Below, piece by piece: positions 1-6,024 of a stretch of 13,329 nt of DNA. Location: positions 1 to 13,329 of the forward strand of contig JAFAGE010000422.1 of the NCBI GenBank assembly GCA_023423015.1. Reading direction: 5' to 3'. The notes beneath the pieces are model-generated. The model saw nothing but the letters and a program-made list of their open reading frames with translations. It ran no database searches and was not told the origin of the DNA. Within the stretch, counting starts at the first letter, position 1; every line of letters starts with the position of its first letter. Source of the stretch: Bacteroidota bacterium (GTDB lineage Bacteria > Bacteroidota > Bacteroidia > Chitinophagales > Chitinophagaceae). Made by a program: the position numbers and the translations under genes.

Positions 1-2
1 GT

Positions 3-182
3 CATACCGTGTGGTATCCGTCTTTGCAGCCAGTGAATACGGACAGCGATAAACAAAAAAAATACACGTCGCTCCGCCTGGGTGAACAGGCCAGGTTATT
101 TTTTAAAGAAATGGATGGAAAGTCGAGCCACTATCTTTCCTATTACCTCGTTCATTTTAAAAAGCCACAGGCAGATAAATGA
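3..182 (+). CDS. 3' end of an unidentified gene (partial, cut by window edge)
   Basis: A reading frame is open from the left edge to a TGA at 180-182 and gives about 59 residues. The composition is protein-like: it begins HTVWYPSLQP and ends HYLSYYLVHFKKPQADK. Its stop overlaps the start codon of the sugar transporter in an ATGA arrangement, which is a typical translational-coupling junction and supports both a real gene end here and the transporter start at 179. I do not recognise the family from this fragment. The mixture of basic and aromatic residues, without a hydrophobic segment, suggests a soluble protein or domain. By position it is probably cotranscribed with the transporter and may belong to the same sugar-use function. 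That is inference from context only. Confidence 0.6.
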   Translation, partial: HTVWYPSLQPVNTDSDKQKKYTSLRLGEQARLFFKEMDGKSSHYLSYYLVHFKKPQADK

Positions 183-1366
183 AGCACCAGTGGAAGCCCC
201 TTTTACTGGTCGCATACGTTTTTGTATTCACCGGTGCGTTCATATGTATGAACGATGTGCTTCTGCCCTCGTTGAAGGAATTCTTCTCACTGTCGTTCGT
301 GCAGGCTACATTCATTCAGCAGTCATTTTATCTCGTATATCTTATTTTTCCGGTTCCGCTTGCTTATTACCTGTCGCGCTATGGGTATAAGATAGCACTG
401 GCTACCGCATTGCTTGTGTGCGGTGCAGGTGCAGCGCTGTTCTTTCCTGCTTTCAGGTTCGCATCTTACCCGATAGCACTTACCGCATTGTTTGTTATCT
501 CGGTGGGTGTTACCCTGGTGAATGTTGCAGCAAATCCGCTGGCTGCATTATTAGGCGATCCATCTGGTTCGCACGTGCGCGTGAACTTTGTGCAACTATT
601 CAGCCGGCTTGGATTTACACTTACTCCTGTATTTGCAACACGCCTGATATATGCAGAATCAGGTGCAAATAATTTTCACATTCCCTATCTGATAATTGGT
701 GCAGGGGCTGTCTTTTTCGCAATCCTGGTAATATTCTCCGCGATGCCCTCGTTGAAGCCGGCAAAATTGTCGGGGTTTACCATCGGATCTATTTTCCGAG
801 AATCAAAGAAGTATCCGCAATTGTATTTCGGAGCCGTTGCCATGTTCTTCTATATGGGCGCCGAAGCAGGCACTGCCGGTTTTTTCATCAGTTACCTGAA
901 AGAAGTTTCAAAGTTTGACGCCGACACCACCGCGCAATATCTGAGCTACTATAATCTGGCGGCTACAATGATGTCTCTCCTTGCTATCTACCTCCTGCAG
1001 ATTATTTCTGCTCCGCGTCTGCTTGGCATTTTTAGTATCGCGGTAATAGTGTTATACCTGCTGGCAGCCTTTACAAACACACTCTATAATCCCTTGTTCA
1101 TGGTGGCTATGGGTTTATTTACATCTATAATGTTTCCTTGTATTTTCAGCCTCGCCATTGAACATTTGAACGGATTTACAGAAAAAGGTTCAGCGCTTGT
1201 AAACATGGCAATCGTCGGGGGCGCTGTATTTCCTCCGCTGCAGGGATTTGTTGCAGATGCATTCGGGGTGCAACGCTCTTACCTCGTACCGGCGTGTTGT
1301 ATATTGGTGGTGGTTGCTTTTGCGACTATGACGTCAATGGCTGCAAACCGCAAACGGCAATTATAG
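179..1366 (+). CDS. FHS/FucP-family MFS sugar:proton symporter
   Basis: This is a 395-residue integral membrane protein with about twelve hydrophobic segments, an ordinary length for the major facilitator superfamily. Several stretches match the FHS (fucose-hexose-H+ symporter) branch: N25-D26 in the first helix, where E. coli FucP has a functional Asp; the QATFIQQSFYLVY run near 42-54; VNVAANP at 114-120, corresponding to the family's (E/Q)TAANP; and FFYMGAEAGTAGFFISYL at 223-240 opening the second half. It most likely imports a monosaccharide across the inner membrane. The start is fixed by an ATGA overlap with the upstream gene fragment. It converges on the dehydratase/SDR/mutarotase genes, and the pairing suggests the imported sugar is their substrate. 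Fucose is only one of several possible sugars. At the position of FucP Glu135 this protein has Asn115 by my hand alignment. Confidence 0.85.
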   Translation: MKHQWKPLLLVAYVFVFTGAFICMNDVLLPSLKEFFSLSFVQATFIQQSFYLVYLIFPVPLAYYLSRYGYKIALATALLVCGAGAALFFPAFRFASYPIALTALFVISVGVTLVNVAANPLAALLGDPSGSHVRVNFVQLFSRLGFTLTPVFATRLIYAESGANNFHIPYLIIGAGAVFFAILVIFSAMPSLKPAKLSGFTIGSIFRESKKYPQLYFGAVAMFFYMGAEAGTAGFFISYLKEVSKFDADTTAQYLSYYNLAATMMSLLAIYLLQIISAPRLLGIFSIAVIVLYLLAAFTNTLYNPLFMVAMGLFTSIMFPCIFSLAIEHLNGFTEKGSALVNMAIVGGAVFPPLQGFVADAFGVQRSYLVPACCILVVVAFATMTSMAANRKRQL

Positions 1367-1372
1367 GCAAAC

Positions 1373-1442
1373 CCTTCGCCCTCAATTCTCCGCCCTTCAT
1401 CTGTCATCTCGCATTTTCACAAGTCACCATTCACTATTAACA
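1373..1442 (-). repeat. Degenerate period-7 GTGA-type repeat running into the dehydratase 3' end
   Basis: Cut in register from 1373, the plus strand reads as ten seven-base units, for example ccttcgc, cctcaat, tctccgc, ccttcat, ctgtcat, ctcgcat, tttcaca, agtcacc and attcact. On the minus strand the best units carry a GTGA or ATGA core. The tract fills the gap between the convergent transporter and enolase-superfamily genes. It continues into the latter, where it encodes residues 386-390 (VNSEW) and the TGA stop at 1424-1426. The periodicity is weaker than at the two other GTGA loci. No hairpin terminator is seen in this convergent gap. Confidence 0.5.
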
Positions 1443-2596
1443 AACACGTTCTTGCCCGCAACTTTTATCTCCACATCAACAAGATATATCCGGAGCAACT
1501 TTGTATTTTCTGTGATACCTAATCCCGGCTTATCGGGTACCCGGATAAATCCGCTTTCATCCCGGTCGATAGATTCCACCGAAATGTCTTTTGCGAGTTG
1601 TTTAAGTTCCACCGGGTATTCGCTTATGTAATATTCTTCATAACCGGCGTATGACTGCAATGACGCACTCAGTGCCAGATGCGAGGTGAATGTATGATTT
1701 ACGTATGTAACGTTGTTACTTGCCGCATAATCGGCTACTCTCTTTGCAACCGTGATTCCACCAATGCGTCCCGCATCAATTTGAATGAACTGAACACCCG
1801 CATAGTCTATCATCGACTGTGCCTGTACAAAATTATTGCAACCTTCTCCGCCGGCGATTGGCACCTGCGGCATAGTGCGCGATAAGTTGTTATACAATCG
1901 CAGCGCTCCGTTCACAAATGGTTCTTCCAGCCAGAAGGCATTTACTTCCTTCAAATGCACAAGTCGATCAGCAGCGGCTCCAGGGTCTTCATTCCACACG
2001 GTTCCCGCGTCAATCATCAGAACAGAATCTTTGCCGATTGCTTCGCGTGCAGCATGCAGATGTTCGGCATCTTTTTGAAGATATTTTCCGAAAGGTCCCC
2101 ATCCAAACTTTACGGCTTTAAATCCATCGCTCTTTGTTTTTAGTCCTTTTTCGTAAGTATCCTGAGGAGTATCACCAAAAAGCTGCGACGCGTATGGCAG
2201 CTTTGGAAAAGATTTGTCGAAGCCAAGCAGGGCATATACAGGAGCACCTTCTTTCCTGCCTAACAAGTCATACAGTGCTATATCAATACCGCTGAGTGTG
2301 TGATTCGCCTGCAGAAGATCCGAAGAGTTTTCCTGCACCAGCTTTGATATGTGCTGAATGTCTTTCACCGTATCAAGAGTTTGTCCCTCTACCGATTGTT
2401 TTACCGGTTTACAGGCACTGTGCGACATAGGGCTCACGTAGCTCGCGATGCTTGCCAGCGGAGAAGCTTCACATTCTCCCCAACCTTCCCAGCCGCCTGC
2501 GCGAACGCGCACAAGCAATGCATCCTGGCTGCCGTCTCCGATATCCAGAACTTCCGGCATACTCAGATAAAAGAAATCTACTGCTTCAATTTTCAT
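1424..2596 (-). CDS. Mandelate racemase-subgroup enolase superfamily protein (sugar-acid dehydratase-like)
   Basis: A 390-residue COG4948-type protein. The N-terminal capping domain covers about 1-125 and is followed by a (beta/alpha)7-beta barrel. Metal ligands are visible as D196 (LMIDAG), E224 (FWLEEP) and E251 (AGGEG). The mandelate-racemase Asp/His dyad appears as D274 (QIDAGRIGG) and H301 (YVNHTF), and a further Glu lies near 326 (ISEYPVE). The Lys-x-Lys of mandelate racemase aligns with K163-F164-G165, so the second lysine is missing. Members of this subgroup usually dehydrate sugar acids to 2-keto-3-deoxy acids using Mg2+; the substrate cannot be read from the sequence. The gene starts 3 bases after the SDR stop, so it is the last gene of that operon. 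Its final five codons and its stop lie in the heptamer-like repeat. Confidence 0.85.
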   Translation of the reverse strand: MKIEAVDFFYLSMPEVLDIGDGSQDALLVRVRAGGWEGWGECEASPLASIASYVSPMSHSACKPVKQSVEGQTLDTVKDIQHISKLVQENSSDLLQANHTLSGIDIALYDLLGRKEGAPVYALLGFDKSFPKLPYASQLFGDTPQDTYEKGLKTKSDGFKAVKFGWGPFGKYLQKDAEHLHAAREAIGKDSVLMIDAGTVWNEDPGAAADRLVHLKEVNAFWLEEPFVNGALRLYNNLSRTMPQVPIAGGEGCNNFVQAQSMIDYAGVQFIQIDAGRIGGITVAKRVADYAASNNVTYVNHTFTSHLALSASLQSYAGYEEYYISEYPVELKQLAKDISVESIDRDESGFIRVPDKPGLGITENTKLLRIYLVDVEIKVAGKNVFVNSEW

Positions 2597-2599
2597 AGA

Positions 2600-3349
2600 T
2601 CAGAATGTTATGGTCAGGCCGCCGTCAACGGTGATTACCTGGCCGGTAATATACGATGCATCATCGCTGCACAGGAAATAAGCTACTCCCGCTATTTCTT
2701 CGGGTCTTGCGGCGCGGCGCAGTGGCAAATGATGTCCTTCAACATAATTTCTTCGAAACCATTCGCTGTTCAGTTCATTTTCGCCATCTACCACTGCCAT
2801 CGGAGTATCCACAAATCCGGGAGCGACAGCATTAACCAGGATATTGCCTGATGCAAGCTCAACAGCAAGCGAGCGGCACATTTGTTCAATGGCAGCCTTC
2901 GCGGTGGAGTAGCTACTCGCAAATTGCTCGGCCCTGTTTCCATGAATGGAAGTGATATGCACCATCCGCCCGCCATATTTCATAAATTTCGCAGCGAGCT
3001 GAGATGTGAGCACACAACCATCAATCATAACGTCGAATACTTCTCTCCATTGCTGAAGAGGCAGATTTACTGCATCCGATTTCCTGAACACACCGGCACA
3101 ATTAACCAACACATCAACAACATTCCATTTCTCCTGTATCAACCTTTCTGCTTTACTGATCGTCGTGTTGTCTGCATAGCTGCCATCAACAATAAGGTGA
3201 TCACCCGGTTCGAGTTGATGCAATACATGCTGTAATTTTTCGCTTTGCACATCCAGTAGCAGTAAATCGTATCCTTCGCGGGCAAACCTTTCTGCACTAG
3301 CTTTTCCAATACCGGAAGCAGCACCGGTGATGATGGCTCTCCTTTTCAT
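2600..3349 (-). CDS. Short-chain dehydrogenase/reductase, probable sugar dehydrogenase
   Basis: A 249-residue classical SDR, the usual size for the family. The cofactor motif TGAASGIG is at 8-15, an acidic residue (D33) at the end of the second strand suggests NAD preference, NCAG is at 83-86, catalytic S134 lies in HITSIHG, and Y147 and K151 form YSTAK. The C-terminus carries the common SDR ending ITGQVITVDGG. The Asn that normally completes the N-S-Y-K tetrad appears to be replaced: the region reads VMIDG at 107-111, where VNLKG is typical. The gene overlaps the mutarotase by 4 bases (ATGA) and precedes the dehydratase by 3 bases. The likely role is oxidation of a sugar to its lactone or of a sugar acid, inferred from neighbours. 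A plain 3-oxoacyl reductase activity cannot be excluded. Confidence 0.85.
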   Translation of the reverse strand: MKRRAIITGAASGIGKASAERFAREGYDLLLLDVQSEKLQHVLHQLEPGDHLIVDGSYADNTTISKAERLIQEKWNVVDVLVNCAGVFRKSDAVNLPLQQWREVFDVMIDGCVLTSQLAAKFMKYGGRMVHITSIHGNRAEQFASSYSTAKAAIEQMCRSLAVELASGNILVNAVAPGFVDTPMAVVDGENELNSEWFRRNYVEGHHLPLRRAARPEEIAGVAYFLCSDDASYITGQVITVDGGLTITF

Positions 3350-4239
3350 GATGATGGAAGATAATCTTTTTTAGCGCCGGCAAAAATGCGCACCCTCGTG
3401 GTGAGGCTTTGTCCCGGTTCAAGTATTGCACATTGTTTTTGTGCAATTGCGTCCTTTACAAGTATAGGCATATTTGTGCATGGCTCGAGAATGGCGGTGT
3501 AATGATCCATAAATCCTCCATAGGAAGCGAACCACCATTGATAGGGGAATATTTTCTTGTCGTATTCGTACGCAAACAAGGCATCCTGCTCTGCAGATTC
3601 TACCCTCATATTACCATCGCTACAATCGAAGAGATAGAAAAAATCCATCCCGTTCGTTTTTGCGGGGATCACAGATGCATCAGTATTTTCAATCAGTGGC
3701 CATGAAAATGGTTCCAGCTGTTTTTTGAACCGTGAATATTCAGCATCCACCACCTGCGCGGTTTTTGCTGATGATACCAGCTTATCACCCTTACTGATGC
3801 GGATAGCGGCATGCAGTTTCCACAGAAAATGTCTCGTTTTTCCGCTGTCGTTTTTAATAGTATAATTTATGTTTATCGCGGGTGAGTCATCCGCAAGTTG
3901 TAATGACTTTGAATAAAACAACCCGCTTAACGGGAGTTTGCCAGACACAATGAGATTATCATTTTCCTGTTTGTGATTGAGGGGTGTGGTCCACAATTCA
4001 CCATGGTCCGGGTAGGCTATTCCATCTATTTCTTCCGGAATATCGTTCGGAATCAGTTCATCGATTCCGCCAATGAAGTTGGGATCGTATTCGCTGCCCG
4101 GTGCATGTGCAACAAATGGAACATTTTTATTAAGCCACAAAAATTCGCGGTTAAGTTGTTTATTGAACACCGACGAAATCTTTCCGCCCATCTCCGGTGA
4201 TACCTGGATTCTAAGGTGGTGGTTTTCCAGTATAATCAT
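3346..4239 (-). CDS. Galactose-mutarotase-like (aldose 1-epimerase superfamily) protein
   Basis: A 297-residue soluble protein with the features of the galactose-mutarotase beta-sandwich superfamily. It begins with a strand-rich segment and GGKISS (18-23), typical of the first hairpin. Putative catalytic or binding residues are H79 in PDHGELW, H143 in FLWKLHAAIRI and E252 in ILEPCTN. There is no signal peptide, so it is cytoplasmic. Family members interconvert anomers or bind sugar rings; a role in presenting the correct anomer to the adjacent dehydrogenase is likely but inferred. It is the first gene of the minus-strand trio, and its stop overlaps the SDR start (ATGA at 3346-3349). A leader of only 69 bases, mostly a hexamer tract, separates it from the PaiB-like gene upstream. 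Confidence 0.75.
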   Translation of the reverse strand: MIILENHHLRIQVSPEMGGKISSVFNKQLNREFLWLNKNVPFVAHAPGSEYDPNFIGGIDELIPNDIPEEIDGIAYPDHGELWTTPLNHKQENDNLIVSGKLPLSGLFYSKSLQLADDSPAININYTIKNDSGKTRHFLWKLHAAIRISKGDKLVSSAKTAQVVDAEYSRFKKQLEPFSWPLIENTDASVIPAKTNGMDFFYLFDCSDGNMRVESAEQDALFAYEYDKKIFPYQWWFASYGGFMDHYTAILEPCTNMPILVKDAIAQKQCAILEPGQSLTTRVRIFAGAKKDYLPSS

Positions 4240-4260
4240 ATCAGCAATAACATAACACTC

Positions 4261-4308
4261 TTTCTGTTTCTGTTTCCCTTTCTCTTTCTCAGTCTCTTCT
4301 CTTTCTCT
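4261..4308 (-). repeat. Imperfect period-6 homopurine tract abutting the PaiB-like stop codon
   Basis: The plus strand reads tttctg twice, tttccc, tttctc twice, agtctc and ttctct twice: eight hexamers, almost entirely pyrimidine. On the coding strand of both flanking genes this is a run of GAGAAA-like purine units. It begins directly after the TAA of the PaiB-like gene (4309-4311) and ends 21 bases before the mutarotase start. It makes up most of the intergenic spacer. A hairpin terminator is not seen. Such a tract is prone to slippage and may form unusual purine/pyrimidine structures. Confidence 0.75.
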
Positions 4309-4935
4309 TTACTTAATCATGTCTGTTCTTTTTTCCATCTCATCCGCAATCACTTTTCCGTCTTCGCTCTTCTCTCTAAGTTTCTCAATAATGTTTGTGA
4401 AACTTTTTTTATCCCGGTTCTGGCTTAGCTTAAATACGTTTCCGATTTCTTCTACCACAATCTCAAATGCGATAATTGCTTTACTTAGCCGGTCGATGTA
4501 TTCAGCCGGAAGATTGTCAAACGAAGCCGGCGACGTGGGGTTGTTTTCAAAAAACGTGGTGGTGTCGCGCAGTACCTGCATCAGCTTTTCATCGTCCTGG
4601 AAGTGCATAGTACCGCGGGCATGAACAGACATATAATTCCAGGTAGAAGCCTGTACGGGATTGCTGTACCAGCTTGCACTTACGTACTCATGCGCACCGG
4701 TGAACAGTGCCAGTACCTTCGGGTTTTCAGTGAAGGCGGCATGGTGGTCGGTTTTGCGCATGAAGTGTCCTGATAATGTTATCTGGTTCTCCGTTCTTTT
4801 GATTAGCACAGGTATCTGCGTGGCAACGGGTTTGCCATTCGCACTGCATCCGCACAGTGTCACAAACGGGTGCGCAATCATAAACGCATAAACTTTCTCG
4901 AAATCGGTTTCAGTAAAATGTGCAAGGGAATACAT
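4309..4935 (-). CDS. PaiB-like FMN-binding negative transcriptional regulator family protein
   Basis: A 208-residue protein of the PaiB/FMN-binding split-barrel family, whose Bacillus subtilis member represses sporulation and protease genes. The family signature is clear: opening MYSLAHFTETD; GKPVATQIPVLI at 34-45; GHFMRKTDHH at 56-65; then SASWY at 86-90, STWNY at 97-101 and VHARG at 104-108. The length is near the family norm. There is no helix-turn-helix, as is usual for the family, so direct DNA regulation is uncertain. In many genomes these may be flavin- or haem-handling enzymes. The reading frame stays open for at least 35 codons upstream of 4935 without an ATG. The family's short MY-start supports 4935. 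It diverges from the aldo/keto reductase and is separated from the mutarotase by the purine tract. Confidence 0.85.
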   Translation of the reverse strand: MYSLAHFTETDFEKVYAFMIAHPFVTLCGCSANGKPVATQIPVLIKRTENQITLSGHFMRKTDHHAAFTENPKVLALFTGAHEYVSASWYSNPVQASTWNYMSVHARGTMHFQDDEKLMQVLRDTTTFFENNPTSPASFDNLPAEYIDRLSKAIIAFEIVVEEIGNVFKLSQNRDKKSFTNIIEKLREKSEDGKVIADEMEKRTDMIK

Positions 4936-4984
4936 GTCGTTATCAAGGTATGAAGTTAAAATTAATCCATATTCCGCTTCAGTG

Positions 4985-4997
4985 ACGGCTTTGCCGT
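4985..4997. promoter_or_regulatory. Short perfect inverted repeat in the divergent paiB-like/AKR gap
   Basis: ACGGC-TTT-GCCGT is a 5-base-pair perfect inverted repeat with a three-base centre. It lies 50 bases upstream of the PaiB-like start and 43 bases upstream of the first reductase start. It could be a small operator or a leader hairpin. Its shortness makes chance occurrence possible, and no second copy is seen nearby. Confidence 0.25.
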
Positions 4998-5022
4998 TTA
5001 CCAGCTGAATGGTGTAAATTAC
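4990..5022 (+). promoter_or_regulatory. Weak Bacteroidota-type promoter candidate for the aldo/keto reductase
   Basis: TTTG at 4990-4993 is followed, 21 bases later, by TAAATTAC at 5015-5022. The Bacteroidota primary sigma factor recognises TTTG near -33 and TAxxTTTG near -7; the second element here matches four of six fixed positions. The location just upstream of the reductase start is suitable. The TTTG overlaps the inverted repeat at 4985-4997, so a protein bound there would cover the promoter. Confidence 0.25.
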
Positions 5023-5040
5023 AGGAATAAGATATGCCGT

Positions 5041-5970
5041 ATGATTGCTCCGATGAAGAGGAGGGAGGCATTGCGCCTTTTGAGTTTGTCGGCCGTCGCC
5101 TGCCTGGCAACGCCGGCTGCTGGATTTTTAACGGCTAAAAAGAGCTTGATGAAACGTCCGATACCTTCCTCCGGCGAAATGCTGCCCGTAATCGGGCTGG
5201 GTACCTGGATCCAGTTCGATGTTGATAAAGTATCGTCTGAAATAGCTTTACTTAAGAAGGTAATTGGTAATATGGCCGAAATCGGCGGCCGTATAATTGA
5301 TTCTTCTCCGATGTACGGTCGCTCAGAGGAAAATATCGGAAGCCTCACAACCCAGCAGACGCTGGAAGATAAATTCTTTTACGCAACAAAAGTGTGGACG
5401 CGCGGAAGACAGGCAGGCATCGATCAGATGGAAGCATCGATGAAAAAGATGCATAGAGAAGTGATGGACCTGATGCAGGTTCACAATCTTGTCGACTGGC
5501 GCACGCACTTGCAAACACTTCGCGAGTGGAAGAAGCAAGGCCGGATTCGCTACATTGGTATTACGCATTACACGGATTCGTACCACGACGAGCTTGCAGA
5601 AATCGTAACAAAGGAGAAACCCGATTTTGTACAATTCAACTACTCGATTCGAAGCCGTTACGCTGAAAACAGGCTTTTGAAAACCGCTCACGATAACGGA
5701 GTAGCGGTGATCATCAATCAACCCTTTGAATCCGGATCTCTATTCAGCGTGGTTCAGCACAAAAAACTGCCTTCGTGGGCCGCAGAATACGAAATCAATA
5801 ACTGGCCGCAATTCATGCTGAAGTACATTGTCTCGCACCCGGCGGTGACATGTGCCATACCCGGAACATCGAACCCGGTTCATTTGGTCGAAAATATGGA
5901 AACAGCCTATGGAAAAATGCCCGACGAAAAAGGAAGGAAAATGATGGCCGATTTTTTCGATAGACTTTAA
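5041..5970 (+). CDS. Aldo/keto reductase with a Tat-type signal peptide
   Basis: A 309-residue AKR-superfamily oxidoreductase. The catalytic tetrad is intact: D87 and Y92 (IIDSSPMYG), K117 (YATKVW) and H148 (MQVHNL). The NADP-binding end is present as IPGTSNPVHLVEN. The N-terminus carries KRREALRLLSL followed by a hydrophobic stretch to about residue 30, which is a twin-arginine (Tat) signal: export of the folded, cofactor-loaded enzyme to the periplasm is expected. Two ATGs are possible, 5041 and 5053; the second would give MKRREALRLL, the commoner layout for such leaders. The substrate is unknown. It precedes the GH5 lipoprotein gene by 54 bases, across a possible weak terminator. AKRs with Tat leaders occur in Bacteroidota; a glucose-fructose-oxidoreductase-like redox role is speculation. 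Confidence 0.87.
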   Translation: MIAPMKRREALRLLSLSAVACLATPAAGFLTAKKSLMKRPIPSSGEMLPVIGLGTWIQFDVDKVSSEIALLKKVIGNMAEIGGRIIDSSPMYGRSEENIGSLTTQQTLEDKFFYATKVWTRGRQAGIDQMEASMKKMHREVMDLMQVHNLVDWRTHLQTLREWKKQGRIRYIGITHYTDSYHDELAEIVTKEKPDFVQFNYSIRSRYAENRLLKTAHDNGVAVIINQPFESGSLFSVVQHKKLPSWAAEYEINNWPQFMLKYIVSHPAVTCAIPGTSNPVHLVENMETAYGKMPDEKGRKMMADFFDRL

Positions 5971-5997
5971 GAACCATTATATACCACACTGGTTTTT
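5969..5997 (+). terminator. Possible weak rho-independent terminator after the aldo/keto reductase
   Basis: AAGAACCA (5969-5976) can pair with TGGTTTTT (5990-5997), using one G-U pair around a 13-base loop. The 3' arm runs into a T-rich stretch (gttttttatt). The core is only the five base pairs AACCA/TGGTT, and the structure begins inside the reductase stop codon. It would give partial termination at most, so the downstream genes may still be cotranscribed. Confidence 0.35.
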
Positions 5998-6024
5998 TAT
6001 TCCGATGCCTTATCTTTAGTCACT

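Noticed and set aside
82..390. A 102-residue frame beginning at 82, overlapping the transporter start.
   Set aside because: It runs in another frame of a clearly coding membrane protein gene and shows no family features. The frame at 3-182 is the better explanation of this edge.
4936..5040. The PaiB-like frame stays open 35 codons upstream and the AKR frame stays open about 25 codons upstream.
   Set aside because: Neither extension contains an ATG start, and the PaiB family begins with the short MY-type N-terminus while the Tat leader fits the start at 5041 or 5053. The open frames are probably chance.
6011..6018. TATCTTTA as a -7 promoter element for the GH5 gene.
   Set aside because: It matches five of six fixed positions but lies only six bases from the ATG and has no TTTG at the right distance upstream, so it was left out of the feature list.
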